From Actinomyces lilanjuaniae (GTDB lineage Bacteria > Actinomycetota > Actinomycetes > Actinomycetales > Actinomycetaceae), in contig NZ_CP032514.1 in assembly GCF_003606385.1 (NCBI RefSeq), positions 186,001 to 250,000 of the forward strand: a stretch of 64,000 nucleotides of DNA, given 5' to 3'. This document shows positions 18,249 through 26,768 of the stretch, one piece after another (the stretch's first letter is position 1; every line of letters starts with the position of its first letter). The notes beneath the pieces were generated by a model, which made no database searches, was not told the origin of the DNA, and saw only the letters and a program-made list of their open reading frames with translations. The position numbers and the translations under genes were made by a program.

Positions 18249-19319
18249 GTGGTGCTCATGATGGTAGGACTGGTGCCTGGCAGCGGGCACGCTACCCGGC
18301 ACGCCTCCACGACGTCGCGGACCCAGAGGGTGCTGGACGCCGTAGGGAAGAGACGTCTGACGCTGGGCGGGTCGGCGCGCTCAGCTGCCTCCCCTGCCGA
18401 CGCTCCTGCTGCCAGCCCGGCTGTGCTCCCGGCGTCCTGGAAGAAGGCGGCCCGCTCCAGTGCCGACCGCTCCCGCCTGGTACGTCGCCTGGTCTACGCC
18501 CTCACGGGTGAGGAGGCGCAGGGGCGGCCGCTGTGGACGGACGTGACGATTCCTACCGATCCCGATGAGCTGCGGGCTCTTCTTGGGTTCATCCTCACGA
18601 CCCGGCCGCCGGGTGCTCTTCCCGCTGACCTCGCTGCGGACCTGGATGCCCTGCTGGAGGCTGAGGCTGCCGAGCGTGGTCGCGTTGAGGCTATGACCCT
18701 GCCCTCTCTTGCGGTTACTCACCGGGTGGGCGGTCGGCTCGGCCGGGTCCTCGCCCTGTGGCGGGGTAACCTGGTGCGTCTTCGCGCTGACGCGGTGCTC
18801 AACTCGGCCAGGTCCCGCATGCTCGGTTGCTTCGTGCCAGGACACGACTGCACCGACAACGCCGTCCACGCGGCTGCAGGTCCCGCCCTGCGTCAGGAGT
18901 GCGACTCCTACATGAGGCAGGCCGAGCGCTTCGACCCCCGTCGGCGCAGCACCGGTGAGCCCCCCGGCGGGGCGGTGCTCACCGGTGGCTACCACCTGCC
19001 AGCCGGGTACGTCATCCACACGGTCGGACCCGTGATCGAGCCGGGGGCGGCGCCAAGCGTGCAGGACCGTAGGGTGCTGGATGCCTGCTACACCTCGGCG
19101 CTTGACGTGGCGGTGGCGGCGGGACTGGGCAGCATCGGCCTGTGCGCGGTGTCGACCGGGGCCTTCGGGTACCCTGTCGACATGGTGGGGATGGTGGCCG
19201 TGGAGGCCGTCGTGTCCTGGGTCGCCCGGCACCCCGACTCCCCCCTGCGTATCGTGCTGTGCGCCGGCACTGCGGCGGAGGCCGCCGCCTATGAGAGGGC
19301 GCTGGCGCCTCCTCCGTGA
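18249..19319 (+). CDS. zinc-dependent macrodomain protein-ADP-ribose hydrolase
   Basis: Likely removes ADP-ribose from proteins. The C-terminal ~200 residues form a macrodomain with the zinc-macro signature MLGCFVPGHDCTDNAVHAAAG (Cys, His, Cys ligands), a GGYHLPAGYVIHTVGP strand and the phosphate-binding loop AVSTGAFGYP. The N-terminal ~160 residues carry the helical region usual in zinc-macro proteins. The normal NAAN motif before MLGCF reads NSAR here, so the second asparagine is lost. No sirtuin-like (SirTM) or lipoylation genes are adjacent, unlike the known operons. Start is uncertain: GTG 18249 or ATG 18258. Confidence 0.82.
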   Translation: MVLMMVGLVPGSGHATRHASTTSRTQRVLDAVGKRRLTLGGSARSAASPADAPAASPAVLPASWKKAARSSADRSRLVRRLVYALTGEEAQGRPLWTDVTIPTDPDELRALLGFILTTRPPGALPADLAADLDALLEAEAAERGRVEAMTLPSLAVTHRVGGRLGRVLALWRGNLVRLRADAVLNSARSRMLGCFVPGHDCTDNAVHAAAGPALRQECDSYMRQAERFDPRRRSTGEPPGGAVLTGGYHLPAGYVIHTVGPVIEPGAAPSVQDRRVLDACYTSALDVAVAAGLGSIGLCAVSTGAFGYPVDMVGMVAVEAVVSWVARHPDSPLRIVLCAGTAAEAAAYERALAPPP

Positions 19320-19373
19320 CACCAGACCGTGACGCCGGAACGACTGGGTGGGTGCAACCCCTACCATGGGGCT

Positions 19374-20027
19374 GTGTGCCCCCCTCCTGGTAGCAGCCCG
19401 GACTCCACGACCGTGGCGCGCATCCGTGACGCTGCCATGGCTCGTTTCGCCAAGGACGGTCTGAGCGCGGGGCTGCGTGCCATCGCCGCGGATGCCGGTG
19501 TCACGGCCGGCCTCATCGTCCACCACTTCGGCTCCAAGGAGGGGCTGCGGCAAGCCTGCGACGAGGAGGTTCTGCGCCTGGCAGCCCAGGCCAAGACGGA
19601 CTCCGAGGTCATGGGTGGGCCCGTTGACCTGCTCACCCAGATGGCCCGCACCGAGGACTACGTCCCGGCGACTGCCTACGCGCTACGCTCACTCGTCGAG
19701 GGCGGTCCCCTGGGGGCGGCCCTGCTTGAGTCCGTCGTCCTCGACACGGCGCACTACATGAGTGCCGGGGTCGCCTCCGGGCACGTGGCCCCCACTTCCG
19801 ACGAGGAGAGGCGCTCCCGGTACCTGGTGTACTCCGGTTTCGGTGCCCTGGTGCTCTTTGCCCGCTACGCTGCCAGTGATCCCACGGATGTCGAGGCCGT
19901 GGTCCGCGAGTTCATGGAGTGGAGCGGCCCGGTGGCCGCCGAGCTCTTCTCCACGGCCCTGCTGACCGACTCGGAGGCCCTTGCGACCTACGTCCAGGCG
20001 ATGCGTGGAGCGGACGCCGGTAACTGA
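19374..20027 (+). CDS. TetR-family transcriptional regulator
   Basis: N-terminal helix-turn-helix (RIRDAAMARFAKDGLSAGLR then IAADAGVTAGLIVHHFGSKEGLRQAC) with the TetR hallmark HHFGSKEGL. The C-terminal half is a helical ligand-binding domain with no recognisable ligand. A GTG at 19374 is preferred because upstream in-frame sequence lacks a ribosome site and does not look like protein. It ends 44 bases before dps and lies 54 bases after the macrodomain gene, so it may regulate either neighbour; the target cannot be told from sequence. Confidence 0.8.
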   Translation: MCPPPGSSPDSTTVARIRDAAMARFAKDGLSAGLRAIAADAGVTAGLIVHHFGSKEGLRQACDEEVLRLAAQAKTDSEVMGGPVDLLTQMARTEDYVPATAYALRSLVEGGPLGAALLESVVLDTAHYMSAGVASGHVAPTSDEERRSRYLVYSGFGALVLFARYAASDPTDVEAVVREFMEWSGPVAAELFSTALLTDSEALATYVQAMRGADAGN

Positions 20028-20071
20028 TAGGCGACACTCGCATTCGACCGAGATAGTGTAAAGTAGAGTCC

Positions 20072-20569
20072 ATGAGTACTGAGACCGTCGCTACTCCCTC
20101 TATCACCCTCGCCTTCACCGCCTCTGCCGCCCTGAGCGACAGCCTCCAGCGTGTGCTGACCGACCTTATTGCCCTCGAGCTGGTAGGAAAGCAGGCTCAC
20201 TGGAACATCGTCGGTCCGAACTTCCGCGACCTCCACCTTAACCTTGACGAGGTCGTCGATATCGCTCGTGAGGGCGGTGACGAGGTCGCCGAGCGTATGC
20301 GCGCCGTCAACGCGACCCCGGACGGTCGCCCCGCCACTGTGGCAGCCACTACCAGTGTTCCTGCTGCCCCGGAGGGCGAGATCCTCACCTCCGAGGGCGT
20401 GGCCTACATCGTGTCCGCCATTGAGGCCGTCGTGGCCACGCTGCGTGGGGTGGACGAGCAGGTTGACGAGGAGGACCCGACTTCCTCCGGAATTATCGAG
20501 GACCTTATCGGCAAGCTTGAGCAGCAGGCCTGGTTCATCTCGGCTGAGGTCCGCAAGCCTGTGCGCTGA
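20072..20569 (+). CDS. dps: Dps-family ferritin-like DNA-protection protein
   Basis: Dodecameric iron-storage and DNA-binding protein that consumes Fe2+ and H2O2. The ferroxidase ligands appear in KQAHWNIVGPNFRDLHLNLDEVVD (His, Asp, Glu spaced as in Dps) with the partner helix later in the chain. 165 residues, typical for the family. Lower GC wobble use and several AT-rich codons suggest high expression. It stands alone between a TetR gene and a convergent TetR gene, with a strong hairpin after it. Its placement near heme and Feo genes fits an iron-handling region. Confidence 0.93.
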   Translation: MSTETVATPSITLAFTASAALSDSLQRVLTDLIALELVGKQAHWNIVGPNFRDLHLNLDEVVDIAREGGDEVAERMRAVNATPDGRPATVAATTSVPAAPEGEILTSEGVAYIVSAIEAVVATLRGVDEQVDEEDPTSSGIIEDLIGKLEQQAWFISAEVRKPVR

Positions 20570-20634
20570 GGTCGGCAGGCGCCCGCCGAGGCGGTGTGTT
20601 GACGGGCCCCGGCCGGGGCGCCGCTGACCTGACG

Positions 20635-20682
20635 ACGGCTCCTTCCGGCGACACGACGTGTCGTCCTGCCGGGAGGAGCCGT
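20635..20682. terminator. bidirectional terminator between dps and tetR
   Basis: A 15-bp stem (ACGGCTCCTTCCGGC against GCCGGGAGGAGCCGT, one G-T pair) with an 18-base loop that contains GACACGACGTGTC. Lies between convergent genes and can serve both. Confidence 0.7.
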
Positions 20683-20699
20683 GTGCTGTCGGGGGCGGC

Positions 20700-21314
20700 C
20701 TAGGCTCGCCAGTCGCCCAGGGCTCCCTCCAGGCAGCCCAGGGCCGCCTCGACCAGCGGGTAGCGTTCCTCAGGAGGGCAGCCTGCCTGCGCCCAGCGCA
20801 GGCAGGCCGTGTCGAGGAAGCTGAGGTAGCCGTGGAAGGCGAAGTCGTCACGAGGGCCGTGGCTGCCACCGACTACCTCGGCCAGGGCAGTTACGGCCTG
20901 CTCGCGCGCCTGCTGGCGGACCTCGGTGGCGAGACCGGGCTCATGGCCGGCCAGGAGCTGGTAGGTGGTCCACCCCGGGGTGCGCTTGATGATGAAGTCA
21001 AGGTAGGTCAGGATCGAGGTGCGCACTCGGTCCCGGGCTGAGGAGCCGGTGGGCAGCGCCTTGTCGGCCTGGATAATCTGCGCGGCGATCTCCTGGACAG
21101 CCTGGGATACTACCTCCGCGTACAGGCGTGCCTTGGAGGTAAAGTACTTGTGCACCAGGGCCTCGGAGGCCTCGACCTGGTGGGCTATGGAGCTCAGAGA
21201 CACGTCGTCGTAGGGCTGTGCGGCGAAGGCCTGGGCGGCGGCTGCGAGGATGAGGTCGCGACGCTCCTGGGGGTCCATCCGCCGACGGGGCCGCAGGTCA
21301 GTGCGCGGAGACAT
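20700..21314 (-). CDS. TetR-family transcriptional regulator
   Basis: N-terminal HTH: RRDLILAAAAQAFAAQPYDDVSLSSIAHQVEASEALVHKYF with the TetR-type turn. C-terminal helical sensor domain of unknown ligand. 204 residues. Divergent from the GH13 gene with only 38 bases between the start codons, so the pair may share an operator and this protein may control the glycosidase and itself; that is inference from position. Converges on dps. Confidence 0.82.
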   Translation of the reverse strand: MSPRTDLRPRRRMDPQERRDLILAAAAQAFAAQPYDDVSLSSIAHQVEASEALVHKYFTSKARLYAEVVSQAVQEIAAQIIQADKALPTGSSARDRVRTSILTYLDFIIKRTPGWTTYQLLAGHEPGLATEVRQQAREQAVTALAEVVGGSHGPRDDFAFHGYLSFLDTACLRWAQAGCPPEERYPLVEAALGCLEGALGDWRA

Positions 21315-21352
21315 GTTGACATGGTACCGGCGACTGCGGGTATCCTCGGACC

Positions 21353-22669
21353 ATGTCTAGTGAGCAATCTAGAATAAGTGCTCCCGGGCTCCCGACCTGG
21401 ACGTCCACCTGTGTGTGGTGGCAGGTCTACCCTCTGGGGGCTACCGGGGCGCCGGTGCGGCCTGAGCCTGGCGCCCCGCTGGTCGAGCCTGGTGCCGCCC
21501 CTCGGCTGGACCGCCTGGAGCCGTGGCTCGACTACGCCGTGGAGCTCGGTGCCAACGGCCTGTCCCTGGGGCCGATCTTTGCCTCCTCCACCCACGGCTA
21601 CGACACGACCGACCACTTCCAAATCGACCCGCGCCTGGGCGACGACGCCGCGTTTGACCGACTGGCCCGCTCCTGCCGGGACAGGGGGCTGGCCCTCATG
21701 CTCGACGGGGTCCTCAACCACGTGGGCGCCCAGCACCCGCTGCTGCGCGCCGCCCTGGAGGGCGGGCACGAGCGGGAGATGTTCCGCCTTGAGGGTGCTG
21801 GGCAGGATGCTGTCGGTCCTGGCGCTGCTGAAGGTCCTGGCTACGTGACTTTTGAGGGGCACGAGTCCCTGGCGGTGCTCAACCACGACTCCCAGCAGGT
21901 CGTAGACCTCGCAGTGCGGGTCCTGTCGCACTGGCTGGACCGGGGGGCGAGCGCCTGGCGGCTGGACGCCGCCTACGCCGTGCCGCCCGCCTTCTGGGCA
22001 CGCGTGCTGCCCCGAGTGCGCGAGAACCACCCCCAGGCGTGGTTCATGGGGGAGGTCATCCACGGCGACTACCCGGGGACCGTCACGGAGTCCACGATGG
22101 ACTCCGTGACCCAGTACGAGCTGTGGAAGGCGGTGTGGAGCTCCATCAACGACGCCAACTTCTACGAGCTGGACTGGTGCCTGCGCCGTCACAACGAGAT
22201 GCTGGACTCCTTCACCCCAGCCACCTTCGTGGGCAACCACGACGTCACCCGTATCGCCAGCCGGGTGGGTGAGGGCGGTGCGGCCCTGGCCGCCGTCATC
22301 CTCATGACCGTGGGTGGGGTGCCCAGTGTCTACTACGGTGACGAGCAGGCCTTCCGTGGGGTCAAGACCGAGACCCTGGGCGGGGACGACGCCGTGCGCC
22401 CGGCGCTGCCGGAGCAGCCCTCCGGGCTGTCCGCTGCGGGGCAGTGGATGTACCGGCTGCACCAGGACCTCATCGGCGTGCGGCGGCGCCACCCCTGGCT
22501 GGTTCGGGCCCGCACCGAGGTCACCTCCCTGGACAACCCGGTTCTGGCCTACGACGCCGTCGGGCAGGACGGGCAGCGCCTGGGCGTGAGCCTCGCCCTG
22601 GAGCCGCGGCCGCGGGCCGAGGTCCGTGCCCCCGGGGAGGAGGTGCTGGTGGTCGAGGCGCCCCGGTAG
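21353..22669 (+). CDS. glycoside hydrolase family 13 (alpha-amylase family) enzyme
   Basis: Acts on alpha-glucans or alpha-glucosides; the exact substrate is not clear. The GH13 conserved regions are in order: DGVLNHVG (region I), AWRLDAAYAVP with the nucleophile Asp (II), GEVIHGD with the acid/base Glu (III) and TFVGNHDVTRIA (IV). No signal peptide, so probably cytoplasmic. 438 residues, compact, with a short C-terminal beta domain and Arg/Pro-rich end. ATG at 21353. Divergent tetR gene is a candidate regulator. Confidence 0.88.
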   Translation: MSSEQSRISAPGLPTWTSTCVWWQVYPLGATGAPVRPEPGAPLVEPGAAPRLDRLEPWLDYAVELGANGLSLGPIFASSTHGYDTTDHFQIDPRLGDDAAFDRLARSCRDRGLALMLDGVLNHVGAQHPLLRAALEGGHEREMFRLEGAGQDAVGPGAAEGPGYVTFEGHESLAVLNHDSQQVVDLAVRVLSHWLDRGASAWRLDAAYAVPPAFWARVLPRVRENHPQAWFMGEVIHGDYPGTVTESTMDSVTQYELWKAVWSSINDANFYELDWCLRRHNEMLDSFTPATFVGNHDVTRIASRVGEGGAALAAVILMTVGGVPSVYYGDEQAFRGVKTETLGGDDAVRPALPEQPSGLSAAGQWMYRLHQDLIGVRRRHPWLVRARTEVTSLDNPVLAYDAVGQDGQRLGVSLALEPRPRAEVRAPGEEVLVVEAPR

Positions 22670-22760
22670 GCGTGGCCTGGAGCCGCCCGGCCCTGCTCGC
22701 GCCAGCCTCGACCCGGCCCTGCCGCTCCGCACACACCAGAGGCCTGCACACACCACGGGA

Positions 22761-22867
22761 GTTGCACATCTTCAGCCCCGCTGTGGCACCTGTTGCGACC
22801 TGGCGCCCGCGTGATAAAGCCACTCCGTCTGTGGCCAGCCGGCGCAGGCAGCCTCAAGATGTGCAAC
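22761..22867. repeat. 12-bp inverted repeat flanking 83 bp
   Basis: GTTGCACATCTT at 22761-22772 and its exact complement AAGATGTGCAAC at 22856-22867, in the gap between two convergent genes. The inside is not coding. No second copy was noticed in the window. Confidence 0.55.
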
Positions 22868-22891
22868 GGCGGTTGCCTGCCGGTGCTGGGT

Positions 22892-23380
22892 CTAGCGGAA
22901 CCGCGCCCCCGAGGCCGGATCTGCCAGCCAGTCCAGCGCGGCCTGCATCCGCCCCGGGGTGCTGGCCAGCAGGGGGCTGGGCAAGGCACCGGGACTGAAC
23001 CACCCCACCTGGGTGGACTCCTCGTCGGCCACGCGGGCGGGGGCTGAGCCGGGTGCTGGCCGGGCCACGAAGGTCATGTCCATGAAGACGCACCGGTCCC
23101 CGTTGGGGAAGGCCACGGGCTCACCCGCGCTCACGCTGGCCACCCCGAGGATCTCCGCCTCCACGCCAGTCTCCTCCAGGCACTCGCGGCGGGCCGCGGC
23201 ACCGGGCTGCTCGCCGGGCTCGGGGATACCTGAGACCACGGCCCAGTGGGCGTTGTCGGCGCGGCGGCCCAGCAGTACGCGCCCGTCGTCGTCGACGACC
23301 ACGATGCTCACCCCCGGCAGCCACAGCAGGTCGTGGCCGATCTTCTTGCGCAGGGCCAGGATGAAGTCCGGGGTCGCCAT
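22892..23380 (-). CDS. Nudix hydrolase
   Basis: Hydrolyses a nucleoside diphosphate linked to another group; the substrate is unknown. The Nudix box reads GIPEPGEQPGAAARRECLEETGV, with conserved Gly, Glu, Arg-Glu and Glu-Glu residues in place. 162 residues, single domain, cytoplasmic. N-terminal MATPDFILALRKKIGHDLLWLPGVS is typical of actinobacterial members of the ADP-ribose pyrophosphatase-like group. Convergent with the GH13 gene; the gap contains an inverted repeat. Confidence 0.88.
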   Translation of the reverse strand: MATPDFILALRKKIGHDLLWLPGVSIVVVDDDGRVLLGRRADNAHWAVVSGIPEPGEQPGAAARRECLEETGVEAEILGVASVSAGEPVAFPNGDRCVFMDMTFVARPAPGSAPARVADEESTQVGWFSPGALPSPLLASTPGRMQAALDWLADPASGARFR

Positions 23381-23593
23381 GGGGTGAGCCTAGGGGGTGG
23401 CAGTCACGGTGCCAGCAGCGCCGGGCCGGTGACGGAGACCGTCACTACTTACCAGTGGGTGCGTGCTGTGTGTGGGGGAGAGGTCGGGTGCGAGTAGGCT
23501 CTCGGGCTGGGTGGCCGGGTATAGGTGCGGGTTGCAGGGGGAGGCCAGGACCGACGGCCTGGGGCAGTTGGTGGCGTCCTGTGCCGCTCAGGT

Positions 23594-24208
23594 TCAGGAG
23601 CCCTGGCGGACCTCGACCAGCCAGGGGCAGCGGCGCCGCAGCATGCGCTCGAAACGAACGTGCATGGTCATGACCGCGGCCGGGCAGTCGTGGCACGCCC
23701 CCTGCAGGTCGACCTCGACGACGCCGTCACGCACCACGCGTACCGTGAAGGACCCTCCGTGGCTGCGCGCCAGGTCGTTGACAGTTTCCTCGGCGACCTC
23801 CTGCGCGGCAGCCTCCAGCACGTCGTCGCGGCCGAGGGCGCGGGCGCCCGCGGCGGGGATCCAGCCTCCCGGTGAGTCCAGGGCGGCCACCAGGGCGCTG
23901 CGCACGCTCCCAGCCTCCTCCTCCCAGGAGCGCTCGGCCCCCAGCATGGTGACGACGCCTCCCGGGACGACGTGGACGGCGGTGAGGGTGCCGTCGTCAA
24001 GAAGCCTCTGCAAGGGGGCCGGGACCTCCGACACCTGTCCTGAGAAGGGCAGCAGGCCGTGAGGGACCACCCACCGCAGGACACTGGGGTCGGGCGTGGA
24101 GACGGGGTGCGTGGGCACGGCACGTCGTGGGACGGCCCGTCGACCCGTCGTGCCCGCACCGCCTGTCTCACGGCTGCGGCGCAGACGGCGTCTCCCCAGT
24201 GCGCTCAC
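23594..24208 (-). CDS. NifU C-terminal-domain Fe-S scaffold protein
   Basis: Probably holds or transfers a [4Fe-4S] cluster. The second half carries the NifU C-terminal signature: VNDLARSHGGSFTVRVV followed by VDLQGACHDCPAAVMTM with its CxxC. GTG at 24208 is chosen because GAGGGA lies just upstream and the start falls 9 bases before the feoB stop region; an in-frame GTG at 24118 is an alternative. About 204 residues with a basic N-terminal segment of unknown role. Third gene of the feoA-feoB unit, a position often taken by a small Fe-S protein (FeoC) in other bacteria. Confidence 0.8.
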   Translation of the reverse strand: MSALGRRRLRRSRETGGAGTTGRRAVPRRAVPTHPVSTPDPSVLRWVVPHGLLPFSGQVSEVPAPLQRLLDDGTLTAVHVVPGGVVTMLGAERSWEEEAGSVRSALVAALDSPGGWIPAAGARALGRDDVLEAAAQEVAEETVNDLARSHGGSFTVRVVRDGVVEVDLQGACHDCPAAVMTMHVRFERMLRRRCPWLVEVRQGS

Positions 24209-24216
24209 GGCATCCC

Positions 24217-26307
24217 TCACACCACTGCCGCGACGATCATCCGGGCCGCTGCGGCCATGACCCAGGCGGTGGCGAACATGTAGCCGTAGGCGACCAGCGG
24301 CCACCTCCACGTGCCCGTCTCCCGGCGCATCGCGCCCGCAGTGGCCATGCACTGGAGGGCGTAGACGAAGAAGACGAGGATAGCGGCCACCGTGTCGGGG
24401 CTGAACAGCCTGTCACCAGCGCGGTGCGTGAGGGTGTCCTCCTGGTAGGTGAGGGACTCCAGGCGGGCGCCGGGGTCCTCCGGGTCACCGGCGGCAGCGA
24501 TCTGGCCCAGGGTGGCGACAAAGGTCTCCCGGGCCGCCAGGGAGGACAGCACGGCCACGTTAATCCGCCAGTCGAAGCCCAGCGGCTCGAAGACTGGTTC
24601 CACGGCACGGCCCACGGCGGCCGCCCAGGAGCTGTTCATGGTGTAGGAGGTTCGCTCGGCCTCCAGAAGAGCCTCCAGCTCGGCGGCGTCGGTGACCGGG
24701 GCCCCGTCGTCATCGGCAACCGTTGAGGACGCGGGGTTCTCGACGGCGGACGCCACGGCGGCGCACTGTGCGTCGGCGGCGCAGTGGGCGTCGAACTGGG
24801 CCTGGGAGCGCAAGGGCACGTTGAGCAGCACCCACAGGACCACGGTGGTCAGGGTGATGATGGTGCCAGCCTTCTTCAGGAAGCCCTTGCAGGCGTCCCA
24901 CACCATGAGCACCACCGTGCGCGGCCGCGGCAGACGGTAGGGCGGCATCTCCATGTAGAAGGGCAGCAGCACGCCGTCGCGGTCGCTCAGGCGCTTGACC
25001 ACCCACGCCGCCGTCATGGCGGACACGGCCCCCAGCAGGTAGAGGCCGAACATGATGGTGCCCCGGGCGCCGAAGGGCCCCACGGTGGCGTCCGCGTCCA
25101 CCAGCAGGGAGATCATGATGACGTAGACGGGCAGGCGCGCTGAGCAGGTCATGAGCGGCGCCGCAAGCATCGTAGCCAGGCGGTCCTTGGCGCTGGGCAG
25201 GGTGCGGGTCGCCATGATCCCCGGGATGGCGCAGGCGAAGGAGGACAGCAGCGCTACGAAGGCGCGCCCCTCCAGCCCGGCGCGGCTCATCACCTTGTCC
25301 ATGAGGAAGGCGGCGCGGGACATGTAGCCCACCCCCTCCAGGAGGGCGATGATGAGGAACATGATGGCGATCTGCGGAAGGAACACGATGACCTCGCCGA
25401 CGCCGCCGATGAGGCCGTCGGCCAGGAGGCCGGCCAGGAGGGGGTGGGGGCCGTCCAGACGGGTGCGAACGGCGTCCGCCAGGAGGTCGCGGCCCGCCTC
25501 AATGGCGTCCTGGAAGGGGACGGCCCAGGTGAAGACAGCCTGGAAGAAGGTGTACATGACGGCGAGGAACACCAGGGTCCCGGCAACGGGGTGGAGCAGC
25601 ACGCGGTCCACGGCGGTGGTGACCCGGTCGGCGGCGGGGGAGGAGAAGTCGGCCGCCGCCAGGACGGAGTCGCTCCAGGAGGCGAGCTCGGCGGGGTCCG
25701 TGGGCGGCGCTACCGGGGTGCGGGGCCAGGAGGCGACCGTGCCCAGCAGCGCCCGCAGCTCGGGCACCCCCGTCCCCCGGTGCCCCAGGACCCGCACCAC
25801 CGGGACGCCCAGGGCCTGCCCCAGGGCCGAGGTGTCGAGCCGTCCTCCGCGGCGGGTCAGCTCGTCGGACATGGTGACTACCAGGCAGGTAGGCAGGCCC
25901 AGCCGGAGGGCCTGCGCCACGAAGTTCATCCCGCGGCGCATGGTGGTGGCGTCGACGACGACGACGAGTGCGTCGGGGACGTCAACCTGCTCGCAGCGTC
26001 CGGTCAGTACGTCGTGCACGATCTGCTCGTCGGGGCTGATGGGCTCCAGGGAGTAGGAGCCGGGCAGGTCCTCAATGGTCAGGGTGGTTGTGCCGGTCTG
26101 GCAGGTGCCCAGGGAGCGGGAGACGGTGACACCCGGGTAGTTGCCGGTCCTGGCCCGCAGCCCGGTCAAGGCGTTGTAGATGGAGGTCTTGCCCGCGTTG
26201 GGGGCTCCTGCCAGGGCGATGCGTCTCGCTCCTGCTACCAGCGCGGTGGCGGAACCTGGTCCGCAGTGGCAGCCACCGTCACCGGTGCCGCAGTGCTCGG
26301 TGCTCAT
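24217..26307 (-). CDS. feoB: ferrous iron transporter FeoB
   Basis: Membrane Fe2+ importer with an N-terminal GTPase domain. G1 GAPNAGKTS, the switch region NYPGVTVSRS and G3 DLPGSYSL are visible, followed by a helical regulator domain and about nine to ten membrane segments with gate motifs (for example LSSFACAIPGIMATRTL). 696 residues from ATG 26307, which overlaps the feoA stop by one base; upstream GAGAAGGGG supports this start over an in-frame ATG at 26385 inside feoA. Cys- and His-containing N-terminus (EHCGTGDGGCHCG) might bind metal. Confidence 0.94.
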   Translation of the reverse strand: MSTEHCGTGDGGCHCGPGSATALVAGARRIALAGAPNAGKTSIYNALTGLRARTGNYPGVTVSRSLGTCQTGTTTLTIEDLPGSYSLEPISPDEQIVHDVLTGRCEQVDVPDALVVVVDATTMRRGMNFVAQALRLGLPTCLVVTMSDELTRRGGRLDTSALGQALGVPVVRVLGHRGTGVPELRALLGTVASWPRTPVAPPTDPAELASWSDSVLAAADFSSPAADRVTTAVDRVLLHPVAGTLVFLAVMYTFFQAVFTWAVPFQDAIEAGRDLLADAVRTRLDGPHPLLAGLLADGLIGGVGEVIVFLPQIAIMFLIIALLEGVGYMSRAAFLMDKVMSRAGLEGRAFVALLSSFACAIPGIMATRTLPSAKDRLATMLAAPLMTCSARLPVYVIMISLLVDADATVGPFGARGTIMFGLYLLGAVSAMTAAWVVKRLSDRDGVLLPFYMEMPPYRLPRPRTVVLMVWDACKGFLKKAGTIITLTTVVLWVLLNVPLRSQAQFDAHCAADAQCAAVASAVENPASSTVADDDGAPVTDAAELEALLEAERTSYTMNSSWAAAVGRAVEPVFEPLGFDWRINVAVLSSLAARETFVATLGQIAAAGDPEDPGARLESLTYQEDTLTHRAGDRLFSPDTVAAILVFFVYALQCMATAGAMRRETGTWRWPLVAYGYMFATAWVMAAAARMIVAAVV

Positions 26308-26666
26308 CAGGCCCCTTCTCCAGCGCTGGTGCCTGCGGTGACAGCGGCGATCTGGACGTGGGCGACGTCCCGCCTGCGCAGGCACAGCTCGTAGTCGGCC
26401 ACGCGGAAGACGACCGGGTCCCCCATGGGTGCTCGTCGCAGCGCCTGGATCACACGTCCAGGTCTCAGGCCCAGGTCCTGCAGCCGACGCTCCAGGCGTG
26501 CGTGTCCGGTGCCCTCCGTGGTCCGCCCGCCGACGGAGGTGATGACGGCGCGGGAGCCGGGCTGGAGCTCCGACAGCGGGCGTGTCCGCTGGGCCGACCC
26601 TGACCGTGTTTCCGGCGGTTCCTGCGGTTCTGACTGCACGTCACATGTCTGAGGTGAGGTTGCCAC
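26307..26666 (-). CDS. feoA: ferrous iron transport accessory protein FeoA
   Basis: Small SH3-like protein that supports FeoB. The domain runs from LSELQPGSRAVITSVGG through RLERRLQDLGLRPGRVIQALRRAP to GDPVVFRVADYELCLRRRDVAHVQI. The frame is open much further upstream, but a promoter-like sequence at 26740-26768 and a hairpin at 26718-26737 argue that translation begins later. GTG 26666 is taken as start and gives 119 residues with a ~45-residue polar extension before the domain. Start confidence is modest. Directly coupled to feoB. Confidence 0.85.
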   Translation of the reverse strand: MATSPQTCDVQSEPQEPPETRSGSAQRTRPLSELQPGSRAVITSVGGRTTEGTGHARLERRLQDLGLRPGRVIQALRRAPMGDPVVFRVADYELCLRRRDVAHVQIAAVTAGTSAGEGA

Positions 26667-26717
26667 GATGCTGCTCTGATCCTCTAGCCGTGGCCCTGCG
26701 GTTGCGGGCACGAGTTG

Positions 26718-26737
26718 CTTCCAGTAGTCACTGGAAG
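26718..26737 (-). promoter_or_regulatory. hairpin at start of feo leader
   Basis: CTTCCAGT, four bases, ACTGGAAG: perfect 8-bp inverted repeat at the expected transcription start (about 26733). Could be an operator or a 5' RNA stem. Confidence 0.45.
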
Positions 26738-26739
26738 TG

Positions 26740-26768
26740 ATGGTAGCCTTTCCTGACACGCCTGTCAT
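26740..26768 (-). promoter_or_regulatory. putative feo promoter with overlapping palindrome
   Basis: Minus strand ATGACA, 17 bases, TACCAT. The -35 element is inside a perfect palindrome TGACA-N4-TGTCA (26754-26767), a plausible operator for an iron- or metal-responsive regulator. It does not match the classical 19-bp DtxR/IdeR box. Confidence 0.5.

Noticed and set aside
21194-22756. 520-codon minus-strand frame opposite the GH13 gene
   Set aside because: Antisense of a clear GH13 protein with all four conserved regions; high-GC shadow frame.
22761-22867. Integron attC site
   Set aside because: The inverted repeat arms start with GTT but do not fit the GTTRRRY core, and no integrase or cassette structure is present.
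26754-26767. DtxR/IdeR iron box in the feo promoter
   Set aside because: The palindrome TGACA-N4-TGTCA does not match the 19-bp TTAGGTTAGSCTAACCTAA-type box; kept only as an unnamed operator.
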